Numbered from the stretch's first letter, positions 1-8,324 are shown. The stretch is DNA of 64,000 bases from an uncultured Planctomycetia bacterium (GCA_903929765.1 CAIYVX010000023.1:62001-126000), one strand, 5' to 3'. Program-made: numbers and translations. The notes: a model not told the origin generated them from the letters alone.

Positions 1-698
1 CGGTCCTTTTCGTTCAACTGCTCCAGGGCGTTGGGAAACAGCTTCAGGTCCGGGTGCGTGTCGTCGTAATGCTTGATCGTGTACCGCACCGTCTCCACCG
101 CCCGGCCCATCTTCCGGGCGATGCGCTTGCTCACCTCGTACAGGCAGCAATGGCAATAATGGCTCAGCCGCCGCGCCCGCCGGATGATCTCCCGCTTCTC
201 CTCCGGCGTCAGTTGCGAAAACCGCGACGCCTTCTCCACCTTCGGCTGATTACGGCTGATGAACGCCGTCACGCTCGACCCCAGAAACCCGACACGCTTC
301 TTGCCGTCCGGGAAAACGAATTTCCGCGACACCAGCCCCGCCTTCCGCCACCGGCTGATCGTCTTGCTCGTCACTTTGAACCGGGCCGAAATTTCCTCGA
401 TCGTCAGCACCTCTTCCGCCTGGTCCGCCGCCCGCAGGTTCATGCTGTCGCTCAGCGTCTCGATCATCCGCACCAGGTCCTGCCGCAACACCGCCCCGGC
501 AATCGTTTCCAGCGCCGCCGTCCGCGGCCGGTAGCCCGTGATCTGGTAACAGATAAAATCGTATGGGTAATTCTTGGTGGGATCGATCATCCCCAGAAAC
601 TTTTCCGCCCGCCCCACTTCCTGGGCCCGCACGTGCTCCGGCGAAAAGACCAACTGTTTCGCCAGTTCCTGAATTGCCGCACTGTGGTAGTTCACCAT
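1..698 (-). CDS. Planctomycete-type sigma-factor-like DNA-binding regulator (3' end cut by window)
   Basis: The frame is open from an ATG at 698 to the window edge, giving 232 codons with no stop; GGAAGG precedes the start. A helix-turn-helix lies at about residues 98-122 (EVLTIEEISARFKVTSKTIS, followed by RWRKAGLV). A second one is likely at residues 185-212, where an RKMGRAVETVRYTIKHY segment resembles the region 4 helices of RNA polymerase sigma factors. The N-terminal part (AQEVGRAEKFLGMIDPTKNY, then PYDFICYQITGYRP) matches, from memory, a planctomycete family annotated as RNA polymerase sigma factor-like. Codons end mostly in G (GCG, CGG, GTG), unlike the C-ending codons of nearly every other gene here. 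The regulon is unknown. Family assignment is from recall, not from a search. Confidence 0.72.
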   Translation of the reverse strand, partial: MVNYHSAAIQELAKQLVFSPEHVRAQEVGRAEKFLGMIDPTKNYPYDFICYQITGYRPRTAALETIAGAVLRQDLVRMIETLSDSMNLRAADQAEEVLTIEEISARFKVTSKTISRWRKAGLVSRKFVFPDGKKRVGFLGSSVTAFISRNQPKVEKASRFSQLTPEEKREIIRRARRLSHYCHCCLYEVSKRIARKMGRAVETVRYTIKHYDDTHPDLKLFPNALEQLNEKD

Positions 699-914
699 GT
701 CGCACCTTCCGTTTCCGGTCGCCGCCGCTCTTGCCTTCTTCTCTCACCGTCCTCACCCTACCGCGCCGCCCGTTTCCGGTCAACTAGCGCCGTTTTATCC
801 CCCAAGTGTCCCGCCGCCACGCCCAGTGCCGCAAGTCCCTTAATTCCCGAATTCTACGCCTCTTTTCTGTCCTGTCCACCAGAAGTCCAATCTGGCGTTT
901 TGCCATTGATGTTT

Positions 915-1001
915 CACCCCTCCCCCTTGGGGGAGGGTAGGGTGAGGGTCGCTGTTTTTTCTTCACCACTCTCCCTTGAGGGGAGAGGGTAGGGTGAGGG
1001 T
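915..1001. repeat. Two tandem family-A hairpin repeats
   Basis: Each unit reads CCCTCYCCCTTG, then its complement GGGAGAGGG, then GGGTGAGGGT. Close copies occur at 2376-2424, 15592-15640, 24811-24860, 26454-26501 and 29844-29891, several with an inner GGCCC..GGGCC stem. Confidence 0.85.
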
Positions 1002-1038
1002 GTGATGTTTCTGTTGTTGTTTGCTGTTGTTGTTTCCA

Positions 1039-1087
1039 GGTGCCACACTTTGAAGCTCCGGCCCTGCCGGGGCCAAAGTGTGTTCTT
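1039..1087. repeat. Family-B hairpin repeat
   Basis: Starts GGTGCCACACTTTGAAG and ends CCAAAGTGTGTTCTT around a GC-rich loop. The arms CACACTTTG and CAAAGTGTG pair. Near-identical copies are at 5160-5208 and 28812-28861, and a compound copy is at 49903-50003. Confidence 0.85.
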
Positions 1088-1208
1088 TGTCGTGCCCCCT
1101 TGCCACAGAATGTCACCAAGTCCCATCAGGGCAGCCGTTTTTCTTGCTTCCCACGCCCCTTTTCCTTATCCTGTTCAATACGGAATTTTTTTCGCCGAGG
1201 CATAGCCG

Positions 1209-1679
1209 ATGACCGACCCCGCCCCCCAACCTCTCTCGCGCCGCGGCTTTCTCCAGGCCGCCGCCGTCGGCCTCGCCGCTGTCGCCACGGGCCTCGCCGC
1301 CTTCATGGCCGCACGCTTCATCACGCCCGCCCTCCCGCACGCCCAACTCTCCGATTTCACCCTCGACCTCCCCGCCGCATATCCCGAAGGCCAGTCCTTT
1401 GTCCCCACCGCGCGAATTTTCATTGAGCGCCGCGGCAACCGCTTCCGCTGCCTCTCCGCCGAGTGCACCCACCTCGGCTGCATCGTCGCCTGGAATGCCC
1501 CGCGCCGCGAGTTCGACTGTCCCTGTCACGGCTCGGTCTTCACCGCCGACGGCGCCGTACTCAAAGGCCCGGCCGCCCGCCCGCTTCCCGTCCTCCGCCT
1601 GACGCGCGACGCCGGCGGCCGACTCCTCGTCCAGCGCCGCACCTCCGTCGCCCCCGACCAGGCCTGGATCACAATTTGA
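1209..1679 (+). CDS. Rieske [2Fe-2S] protein of a bc-type complex
   Basis: A 156-residue Rieske subunit that should pass electrons from quinol to a c-type cytochrome at the outer face of the membrane. The N-terminus carries a twin-arginine signal/anchor (SRRGFLQ at about residues 10-16, then a hydrophobic stretch to about 37). The cluster-binding loops are complete: CTHLGC at 86-91 and CPCHGS at 104-109, giving ligands C86, H88, C104 and H107 and a likely C91-C106 disulfide. It is short compared with cyanobacterial or mitochondrial Rieske proteins but has every key residue. It is first of four respiratory genes on this strand; cytochrome b starts 8 bases after its stop. Confidence 0.95.
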   Translation: MTDPAPQPLSRRGFLQAAAVGLAAVATGLAAFMAARFITPALPHAQLSDFTLDLPAAYPEGQSFVPTARIFIERRGNRFRCLSAECTHLGCIVAWNAPRREFDCPCHGSVFTADGAVLKGPAARPLPVLRLTRDAGGRLLVQRRTSVAPDQAWITI

Positions 1680-1687
1680 GAACTGCT

Positions 1688-2947
1688 ATGAATACCATCA
1701 CGCCAACTCCCGACCGCCCCCGTTCCGCGTACCGCAACTTCTACCACCACCTCCACCCGCTTCGCATCCGCCGCGACAGCCTCCGTCCCGCCGCCACCTT
1801 CGGCCTCGGCCTGATCGCCGTCTCGCTCGTCATCATCATCGTCCTCACCGGTCTCCTCCTCATGTTCCACTACGTCCCCTCGACCGACCCGACCGCCGGG
1901 GCCTACGCTTCGATGCAGGACCTCCGCTGGATTGTCCCCTTCGGCCGCCTCGTCCGGGCCATGCACCGCTGGGCCGCCCACTTCCTCGTCCTCGTCGTCG
2001 TTCTCCACCTCGCCAGCGTCTTCCTGCGCGGTGCCTTCCAAGTCCCGCGCCGCACCAACTGGCTCTGCGGCCTCGGCCTGCTCCTGCTCGTCCTCGCCGA
2101 AAGTTTCACCGGCTATCTTCTCCCCTGGGACCAGTTGGCCTACTGGGCCACCGTCGTCGCCTCCAACATCGCCGGGGCCGTTCCGCTTCTCGGCGGCTGG
2201 CTCCGCCAGGTTCTCCTCGGCGGCAGCGACGTTTCCCAAGTCACCCTCGTCCGCTTCTACGCCCTCCACGTCTTCGCCCTGCCGCTCCTTATGTTCATCC
2301 TTCTGGCGATTCACCTCTGGCGCGTCCGCATTGACGGCGGCCTGGCCCACCGCTCAGAAAATGGTGTTTCCGTTTACCCCTCTCCCTTGGGAGAGGGTGC
2401 CGCGCCAGCGGCGGGTGAGGGGTTGAGGCCAAGAACTCCCGAACCACACCCACCAACGCGCCTTTCGGAAGACTCCTCCCTCCCCACCTGGCCGCACCTC
2501 GTCCTCCGCGAAGCCGCCATCTTCCTCGCCTGCCTCGCCGTCGTTGCCGCTGCCGCCCTCTTCTTCGACGCCCCGCTCGGCGAGCCGGCCAACCCTGCCC
2601 ACGCCCCGGAACCCGCCAAAGCCGCCTGGTATTTTCTTGGTCTCCAGGAACTCGTCAGCTACGACTACGGTCCGCTCTCACGACTCCACTGGCCGCCGTG
2701 GAACTCCGCCGGTCCCGTCCTCGGCCCGGAATTCTGGGGTGGCGTCCTCCTGCCCTTCCTCCTGTTCACGGCCCTTTGTGCCGTTCCTTACCTTCGCGCC
2801 AAGCCCTGCGGCATCGGCATTTATTTCGCCCTCGGCCGCCGCTGGTCCTGCATCATTTTTCTCGCCGCACTGCTCACCATTGCCGCCCTGACTTTTGTCG
2901 GCTACTTCCTCCGCGGACCGAATTGGATTCTGACCTGGACCTGGTGA
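1688..2947 (+). CDS. Cytochrome b (fused b6 plus subunit IV type) with in-frame repeat insertion
   Basis: A 419-residue membrane subunit of a quinol:cytochrome c oxidoreductase. The haem-binding histidines are at 93 and 107 (13 residues apart) and 194 and 209 (14 apart); the 14-residue gap is the b6-type spacing. GYLLPWDQLAYW (about 142-153) is the conserved b6 quinone-site segment. The C-terminal part resembles subunit IV, but the usual PEWY is replaced by PAKAAWYFLGLQEL, as I recall from several menaquinol-type bc complexes. Residues about 230-246 are encoded by a family-A hairpin repeat, in frame and exactly in the loop joining the two halves. Start chosen at ATG 1688 just after the Rieske gene. 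Confidence 0.93.
   Translation: MNTITPTPDRPRSAYRNFYHHLHPLRIRRDSLRPAATFGLGLIAVSLVIIIVLTGLLLMFHYVPSTDPTAGAYASMQDLRWIVPFGRLVRAMHRWAAHFLVLVVVLHLASVFLRGAFQVPRRTNWLCGLGLLLLVLAESFTGYLLPWDQLAYWATVVASNIAGAVPLLGGWLRQVLLGGSDVSQVTLVRFYALHVFALPLLMFILLAIHLWRVRIDGGLAHRSENGVSVYPSPLGEGAAPAAGEGLRPRTPEPHPPTRLSEDSSLPTWPHLVLREAAIFLACLAVVAAAALFFDAPLGEPANPAHAPEPAKAAWYFLGLQELVSYDYGPLSRLHWPPWNSAGPVLGPEFWGGVLLPFLLFTALCAVPYLRAKPCGIGIYFALGRRWSCIIFLAALLTIAALTFVGYFLRGPNWILTWTW
2376..2424. repeat. Family-A hairpin repeat inside the cytochrome b gene
   Basis: The sequence CCCTCTCCCTTGGGAGAGGG plus GGGTGAGGGG matches the intergenic family-A copies. It adds no stop and reads as YPSPLGEGAAPAAGEG in the cytochrome b frame. Confidence 0.9.
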
Positions 2948-2963
2948 CCGCCCGGCTTTGCCC

Positions 2964-5141
2964 ATGAACCTCGACCGCCTCTATTCTCTCGTTGCCGCCC
3001 TGTCGCTCACCGTCCTGGCCGTCCTCTTGGCCGCCCTCTGGACCGAGTCCGACCAGCCCTGGCAATGGTACCAGAAGGAATTCGCCGCGCGCACCGCCGC
3101 CGACCGCCCGGCCCGCCTTGCCGCCGCCTCGACGCCCATGGCCCGCCGCCAACTTTTCGACGCCATCGAACTCGCCGACGGTCGCCAACCGGCCCTCCGC
3201 GAAATCGCCGTCCCGCAACTCGGCGAAGTCTCTCGCTGCGTCACCTGCCACGTTGCCGTGACCGAGCCGCTCGTGGCCCGCGCCGAATTTCCCTTTAAAA
3301 AGCACCCCGAATCCTATCTCGATCCGCGCTGGCATCCCGTCGAACGCTACGGTTGCCTCATCTGCCACGGTGGCGAAGGCCGCGCTACCGACGCCGACGC
3401 CGCCCACGGACTGGAAGTCCGCGGCGCCACGCCGCGCCGCTCCGGCGAATATGTCCAGGCCGCCTGCTCCCGCTGCCACCGCGAACGCCCCATCGTCGCC
3501 GCACCCGCCTGGAACCTCGGCCGCGCCCTCGTCGCCGAGAACGGCTGTTCCGGTTGCCACGACCTCGGCCCCGACCTGCCCGGCGCCCTCACCGGCCCGC
3601 CGCTCTCGGGCCTCGGCTCGAAAACCACGGCCGCCTGGCTCACCGAATGGCTCCGCGATCCCGCCGCAGTCCGCCCCGACACCCGCATGCCGCGCACGCC
3701 CCTCGCGGCCGAAGAAATTAAATCCCTCGTCGCCTTGCTCTCCAACAGCCGCGAAAGGCAGGTCGACGCCCTGGGTGACGAATTCACCTCTCTGCCCGTC
3801 GATTTCGCCCGCCGCGGCCGCACCCTCGCCCAACAGGATCTCGCCTGCGCCGATTGCCACGATTTTCCCGGCCTCCAGCGCCCCGGCGGATATCCCATCC
3901 CCGGCCGCCGCCTGGCCCTCAACCTCGCCGGCGCCGGCGACAAACTTACCCCCGCCTGGATTGCCGCCCTCCTCGACGATCCCGCCCGCCGTCTGCCCAC
4001 CGCCGAAATGCCGCGCTACGGCCTCGCCGGCGACGACCGCCGCGCCCTCATCGCCTTCCTCGCCGGACTTCGCTCCTCGCTCAAACTTCCGCCCCCCGGC
4101 CGCCAACCTGCCGACCCTGCAATGGCCCCAAATGACGCCGAACTACGCAAAGGCCGCGACGTTCTGGCCCGCCAAGGCTGTCCCAGTTGCCACATCACGG
4201 GCGATCCCACCAGCTCTGAGTTGCGCATCGGCCCCTCTCTCGCCACAGTCGGCGACCTTCAACCTTGGCAAATCGATTGGGGCAGCGCCACCGTCTCGCC
4301 TGGAGATCGCCATCTGATCACCTACTTCCTCCGCAAGCTCCAGCGTCCGCGACAATTTCACGACGACCTCGGCGCCGTCAATCCCCTGCGCATGCCGACC
4401 TTTCGCTTTTCCGGCCCCCAGAGCCGCGCCGTCGCCACCTACCTCCTCAGCCGCTCCGTTCGCACCGTGCCCGATGAATATCTTGTGCCGCGATCAGCCG
4501 GCCCGACCGCGTTTGTTTCCTCCGTCGGCGAATCCGTACCCGGCCGCCTCGCGCCGCTCCTATCCCGCTATCGTTGCACCGCCTGCCACGCTCTCGCCGG
4601 GCAGGGCGGCGCGATTGCCCCCGCCCTCGACGGCCTCGGCACGAAGCTCCGCACCGATTGGCTGCGCGATTACCTCGCCGCCCCCTCGCCCATTCGCCCC
4701 GGAATTCAGGTCTCCATGCCCCGCCTTTTCCTCGCCCCGGCTGAACTCGACGCCATCATGGTCGCCCTGAACGCCGTCGCCGATCCTCGCGTTTCGGCTG
4801 ACGTTCCCGCAATCTCCGGCTCAAACGCAATGGCCACCGAAGCCGAACTCGGTCGCAAACTTTTCCTCACCGGCGTCGGCTCCGACGGCGAAACCGTCGG
4901 CGTCTGCGCCGCCTGCCATCGCCACGGCAGCCCGGGCGGCGCCGCCGGTCCCGACCTTACCCATGCCGCCGCCCGACTCCAGAGCGAGTGGGTCTACGCC
5001 TGGCTTCGCCTCGGCCACCGCCTCGTCCCCGCCACACGCATGCCGTCCTTCAATCTTTCCGACACCGAAGCCCGCCGCCTCGCCGCCTTCGTCTTCAGCG
5101 ACCTCCCGGCCAAAACTCCGGGGCAGGGTGGGAAACCATGA
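2964..5141 (+). CDS. Eight-haem c-type cytochrome, membrane-anchored
   Basis: A 725-residue protein with an N-terminal membrane anchor or signal (about residues 7-27) and eight CXXCH haem sites at 92, 131, 168, 195, 295, 406, 538 and 648. Five MPR/MPT/MPS motifs (Met 242, 349, 477, 585, 693) look like axial ligands of class I cytochrome c modules, so it reads as a chain of cytochrome c domains after an initial haem pair. Its position directly after Rieske and cytochrome b suggests it takes the place of cytochrome c1/f and relays electrons onward. ATG 2964 is preferred over a TTG two codons earlier. The last bases overlap the next gene (ATGA), which suggests translational coupling. Confidence 0.9.
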   Translation: MNLDRLYSLVAALSLTVLAVLLAALWTESDQPWQWYQKEFAARTAADRPARLAAASTPMARRQLFDAIELADGRQPALREIAVPQLGEVSRCVTCHVAVTEPLVARAEFPFKKHPESYLDPRWHPVERYGCLICHGGEGRATDADAAHGLEVRGATPRRSGEYVQAACSRCHRERPIVAAPAWNLGRALVAENGCSGCHDLGPDLPGALTGPPLSGLGSKTTAAWLTEWLRDPAAVRPDTRMPRTPLAAEEIKSLVALLSNSRERQVDALGDEFTSLPVDFARRGRTLAQQDLACADCHDFPGLQRPGGYPIPGRRLALNLAGAGDKLTPAWIAALLDDPARRLPTAEMPRYGLAGDDRRALIAFLAGLRSSLKLPPPGRQPADPAMAPNDAELRKGRDVLARQGCPSCHITGDPTSSELRIGPSLATVGDLQPWQIDWGSATVSPGDRHLITYFLRKLQRPRQFHDDLGAVNPLRMPTFRFSGPQSRAVATYLLSRSVRTVPDEYLVPRSAGPTAFVSSVGESVPGRLAPLLSRYRCTACHALAGQGGAIAPALDGLGTKLRTDWLRDYLAAPSPIRPGIQVSMPRLFLAPAELDAIMVALNAVADPRVSADVPAISGSNAMATEAELGRKLFLTGVGSDGETVGVCAACHRHGSPGGAAGPDLTHAAARLQSEWVYAWLRLGHRLVPATRMPSFNLSDTEARRLAAFVFSDLPAKTPGQGGKP

Positions 5142-5611
5142 AAAAGGTTACGAAATCCGGGTGCCACACTTTGAAGCCCCGGCTTGGCCGGGGCCAAAGT
5201 GTGTTCTTCTTTGCTCTGCTCGCCATCATTCTATTATCCGTGGCCTTTGTCGGCTGCCGCCGCGAACCCCCCAAGACTCCCTCCGCCGCCACCGCCAATT
5301 ACCACGTCGATTGGCCGACGGCGCGCGGCTCCGAACTCTATTCCTTCTATTGTCTCGCCTGTCACGGCCCCGCCGGACGCGGCGACGGTTTCAATGCCCG
5401 CAACCTGGCTACGCCGCCGCGCGATTTTCAGGATCGCCGCCGCATGGCCGAATTGCCCGACCAGCGTCTGGCCGCCGCGATTCGCTCCGGCGGCGAGGCC
5501 GCGGGATTGAACGCCGAAATGCCCGCCTGGGGTTCATCCCTCAAGGATCTCGAAATCGACTATCTCGTCGCCTATCTGCGCTCGCTCGAGCAGGTGCCGG
5601 CGAAACGTTGA
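5138..5611 (+). CDS. Lipoprotein mono-haem cytochrome c with repeat-derived signal peptide
   Basis: A 157-residue protein with one CXXCH (CLACH, 72-76) and a candidate Met ligand at 128 (AEMPAWG), so a class I cytochrome c. The first 40 residues form a lipoprotein signal ending in a lipobox-like FVGC, with lipidation expected on Cys40. The start overlaps the preceding stop (ATGA). Residues about 8-24 of the signal's positively charged part are encoded by a family-B hairpin repeat (5160-5208), which supplies Lys/Arg residues just before the hydrophobic core. It probably docks with the bc complex as an electron carrier or a last subunit. Confidence 0.87.
   Translation: MKKVTKSGCHTLKPRLGRGQSVFFFALLAIILLSVAFVGCRREPPKTPSAATANYHVDWPTARGSELYSFYCLACHGPAGRGDGFNARNLATPPRDFQDRRRMAELPDQRLAAAIRSGGEAAGLNAEMPAWGSSLKDLEIDYLVAYLRSLEQVPAKR
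5160..5208. repeat. Family-B hairpin repeat inside a signal-peptide coding region
   Basis: GGTGCCACACTTTGAAG ... CCAAAGTGTGTTCTTC, nearly identical to the intergenic copies at 1039 and 28812, and in frame with the lipoprotein cytochrome. Confidence 0.92.
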
Positions 5612-5624
5612 AAGGAGGTCGGCA

Positions 5625-5831
5625 ATGAACTCATCTGAGGGCGAACCGACGAATGCGGCCTATGAACAGCGAGCGCCAGGATGGGATATTCGCTGCCTGA
5701 AATGCGGCTTTACCGAGCCGTTCGGTAAATACGGCATTCGCCTGGGCGGAGCCGGTCGCAAATGGACGCTGGCTCGCTGTCAGCGCTGTCGACGGTTTTG
5801 TTGTCATGTTATCGAAAAACGCAAAACGTAG
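5625..5831 (+). CDS. Small zinc-ribbon-like protein of unknown function
   Basis: A 68-residue protein preceded by a strong ribosome binding site (AAAGGAGG, 6 bases from the ATG). It has two Cys pairs, CLKC (about 24-27) and CQRC (about 52-55), plus a CCH near 59-61, which looks like a small metal-binding ribbon. It follows the lipoprotein cytochrome by 13 bases and is probably co-transcribed. I do not recognise the family; a role in assembling or regulating the bc complex is a guess from position only. Confidence 0.7.
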   Translation: MNSSEGEPTNAAYEQRAPGWDIRCLKCGFTEPFGKYGIRLGGAGRKWTLARCQRCRRFCCHVIEKRKT

Positions 5832-5845
5832 GGCGGGTCCGGTTC

Positions 5846-6799
5846 TTATAGTCCAATCGCCCACGGCAGCACAAATGGCAGAATCACCGCAAAAAACACC
5901 GCGTGACTCACGATAAAATTCGTCATCGCCAAATCCCGGTCGGTCCGAAACAGCGTCGGAATCATGATGCTGTAAACGGCGCAGGGCATGAACGCCAACA
6001 GCAGGCAAAGTTGCCGCCCGATTCCGGTGTACCCCAGGGCGCTCATGAGGCCGAACATCAACAGCGGCGCTACCGCAAACTTCAGACCGCACATCACCAC
6101 GCTCTGAACCAGGTATGGTCGCATCGCCCGCAACGAAATCGTCAGTCCGATCCCGACATAGCTCAGTACGATCCCGACCACCAGCAGCACGTCGATCAGA
6201 TGCACCCGTTCCAGTGTTTCAGCGGGGTAGGGCGCCTTCGTCAAACTCAACGCCAGCCCGGCCGTCACCGCATACAACGGCAGGCTCCGCAGGTCCGCCA
6301 CGCTCCGCCGCACCAGTTCCAGCGGTCCCAGGCCCGACTCGCTCGTGTAATGATGGGCAATCGGAAACAGCACCAGAAAAATGAAAAATGGCGATGATAA
6401 AATGTATATAAACTGATACCCCAACGCGTCCGGTCCCAGCAGCGACAGGGCCACGAAACCGCCCAGCGTGTAGCTCAGATTGCTGATCGAGGCCCCGAAC
6501 GCAAATGACGGCGTTTGCAGCCGACCCATCTTCAGCAGCCGCGCCACCGCAAACCCCGCCGCCAGCAAAGTCGCAATGACCGCCACGTTCACCAGCGGCA
6601 ACCGCCACGTTCCCGGTATGATGTGCAGCCGCCAAACCGCGAAAAATCCCAACGACGTATCGAACCCGACAATCGCCGCCTTCATGAACCAGCCGGCCCG
6701 TTCCGTGCTGATCCAACCCTGCCGCCGGGCCAGGTAGCCGAACAGGGTCGAAACCAGCGCCACCAGGCTGAAAAAAACTATCTGTGTCTGTGTGCCCAT
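5846..6799 (-). CDS. AEC-family (auxin efflux carrier-like) transporter
   Basis: A 317-residue integral membrane protein with about ten hydrophobic segments and the layout of AEC permeases: two five-helix halves separated by a more polar region, with a second-half segment GLKFAVAPLLMFGLMSALG typical of the family. AEC proteins move organic acids or related anions; the substrate cannot be told from sequence. It lies 17 bases downstream of pgi on the same strand, so the two are likely one transcript. It converges with the zinc-ribbon gene, leaving only 14 bases between their stops. Confidence 0.87.
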   Translation of the reverse strand: MGTQTQIVFFSLVALVSTLFGYLARRQGWISTERAGWFMKAAIVGFDTSLGFFAVWRLHIIPGTWRLPLVNVAVIATLLAAGFAVARLLKMGRLQTPSFAFGASISNLSYTLGGFVALSLLGPDALGYQFIYILSSPFFIFLVLFPIAHHYTSESGLGPLELVRRSVADLRSLPLYAVTAGLALSLTKAPYPAETLERVHLIDVLLVVGIVLSYVGIGLTISLRAMRPYLVQSVVMCGLKFAVAPLLMFGLMSALGYTGIGRQLCLLLAFMPCAVYSIMIPTLFRTDRDLAMTNFIVSHAVFFAVILPFVLPWAIGL

Positions 6800-6816
6800 T
6801 TAGATCTGGTCGCCGT

Positions 6817-8229
6817 CTAAACTATGTTGTCCGCCGCGCCCTTGAGCGACTCAATCTCACGCTGCGTTTCCTCGTATCCCGCCCGGCCCATCAGCGCGAA
6901 GGTCGCCTTCTTGCCTTCCTCCACGCCCGGCTGATTATAGGTGTCGATCCCGAGCAGTTCCCCCGCGAACGAGGTCTGCACTTCCAACAGGTACAAAAGC
7001 TGTCCGACCGTGAACTCGTTCACCGCCGGTACCGTGATCGTCACGTTCGGCCGCCGGCTCTTGGTCAGGGCGAACGTCGTGGCCCGCCGTTCCGCGTCCA
7101 TCAATTCCGCCATTGTGTGCCCGCCCAGATAATCCGTCCCCGGCGAACCCTTGAACGCCCGCGGAATGGCCAGATCCTTCGCAAACTTCTCCACCGCGAT
7201 CAGCGTGAAGACCTTGTCGTTCGGCCCCTCGCGATAAAGTTGCACCTGACTATGTTGATCCGTCACTCCGAGCGACTTGATCGGCGTCGGCCCGACAAAT
7301 TCTTCCCGCCCGCCCGACAAGCGAATCTTCCCCAGGCTCTCCGCCCACAGTTGCCGGTACCAGTCCGCCACGTCCCGCAGGGCCTGCGAATACGGCATCA
7401 TCACGCTCATCGGCTTGCCCTTGCGATAGAACAGATATTGAATTGCCGCCCCCAGAAACGCCGGGTTCTCCCGCAGATTGTCACCGAGGCACGCCTGGTC
7501 CATCGCCGCCGCCCCCGCCAGCAGCCGGTCCACCTTCACTCCGATCATGGCCAGCGGAAAGAGGCCTACGGGACTCAGGACGCTGAACCGCCCGCCCACG
7601 CCGTCCGGCACCGGAAACGTCTCGTAACCTTCCTGCGCCGCAATCGGCCGCAAATAGCCCTTCGCCGTGTCCGTGATCGCCACCACGTTGGCCGCGTACT
7701 TCTTCCCCAGAACCCGCATCAGCCGCGCCCGGCAGATCAGAAATTGCGACATCGTTTCAGCCGTCTCGCCCGATTTGCTGATTACCACGAACAGGCTTTT
7801 TTTCACGTCGATCATGTCCACCAGCGCCGCAAACTGGTCCGGATCGACGTTGTCCATCACGAAGAGCCGCGGGCCCTTTCGCTTCTTGTCCGCCACCAGG
7901 TTGTGGAACGGATGGACGCAGGCCGAGGCCACCGCGATTGTCCCCAGGGCCGAGCCGCCGATCCCCAGCACCACCACATTCGCGTACTTTCCTTTCTTCG
8001 CCCGCACGCTCTTCTGAATCGCCGCCAGCTGCGCCGCCTGATACGGCAGGTCGCGATACGGCAGTTTCCCCGCCGCCCGCGCCGCCGCCAGCCGCGCCGC
8101 GATCTCCGGCGTCCGCGCCGCCACCTCGTCCAGGTCCGCCTGCGACAACCCGTGCTCCGGCCCCACCAGTTCCGCCAGGCAATTGTTGTAATCAAATTTT
8201 AATAACGCCTCTTGTCCTGTCTTCACCAT
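6817..8229 (-). CDS. pgi: Glucose-6-phosphate isomerase
   Basis: A 470-residue enzyme interconverting glucose 6-phosphate and fructose 6-phosphate. Recognisable segments are VLGIGGSALG (near residue 90), the sugar-phosphate loop VISKSGETAET, and GVGGRFSVLSPVGLFP, which matches the SIS-fold PGI signature. The length fits the shorter bacterial type. Two ATGs are possible, at 8235 and 8229. AAAGGAG touches the first but sits 6 bases before the second, so 8229 is preferred. It is followed closely by the AEC transporter. Confidence 0.93.
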   Translation of the reverse strand: MVKTGQEALLKFDYNNCLAELVGPEHGLSQADLDEVAARTPEIAARLAAARAAGKLPYRDLPYQAAQLAAIQKSVRAKKGKYANVVVLGIGGSALGTIAVASACVHPFHNLVADKKRKGPRLFVMDNVDPDQFAALVDMIDVKKSLFVVISKSGETAETMSQFLICRARLMRVLGKKYAANVVAITDTAKGYLRPIAAQEGYETFPVPDGVGGRFSVLSPVGLFPLAMIGVKVDRLLAGAAAMDQACLGDNLRENPAFLGAAIQYLFYRKGKPMSVMMPYSQALRDVADWYRQLWAESLGKIRLSGGREEFVGPTPIKSLGVTDQHSQVQLYREGPNDKVFTLIAVEKFAKDLAIPRAFKGSPGTDYLGGHTMAELMDAERRATTFALTKSRRPNVTITVPAVNEFTVGQLLYLLEVQTSFAGELLGIDTYNQPGVEEGKKATFALMGRAGYEETQREIESLKGAADNIV

Positions 8230-8256
8230 CGACATCTCCTTTGCTGTGCCGTTCGT

Positions 8257-8283
8257 AGGGGCAGAGCTTGTCTCTGCCCTGCC
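8257..8283. repeat. Family-D hairpin (GGCAGAG-CTTG-TCTCTGCC)
   Basis: A short perfect-stem hairpin with a CTTG loop between pgi and pcrA. The same design, TAGGG plus stem plus CTTG/TCTG loop plus complement, recurs with different stems at 11196, 16315, 26402, 29382, 42451 and 44299. Confidence 0.8.
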
Positions 8284-8324
8284 TTTAAGAAATGATACCC
8301 AGACACCAGTTCTCCGTAAATCTC

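Larger units (their letters stand above)
699..1208. other. Intergenic region holding three dispersed hairpin repeats
   Basis: No convincing gene lies here. The interval separates the divergent sigma-like gene and the respiratory operon. It contains two tandem family-A hairpins (915-949 and 964-1001), a family-B hairpin (1039-1087) and GTTGTTGTT-type polypyrimidine tracts. The promoters of both flanking genes should be inside it, but I could not fix clear -35/-10 boxes. Confidence 0.6.

Noticed and set aside
250-783. A minus-strand frame overlapping the left-edge gene in another frame
   Set aside because: Gly/Arg-rich shadow; the alternative minus-strand frame has helix-turn-helix motifs and an RBS.
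6784-8202. A long open frame of over 470 codons on the plus strand opposite pgi
   Set aside because: The product is Arg/His/Pro-rich with no recognisable motif. C-ending codons of the real gene leave few stops on the complementary strand; pgi on the minus strand has all its motifs.
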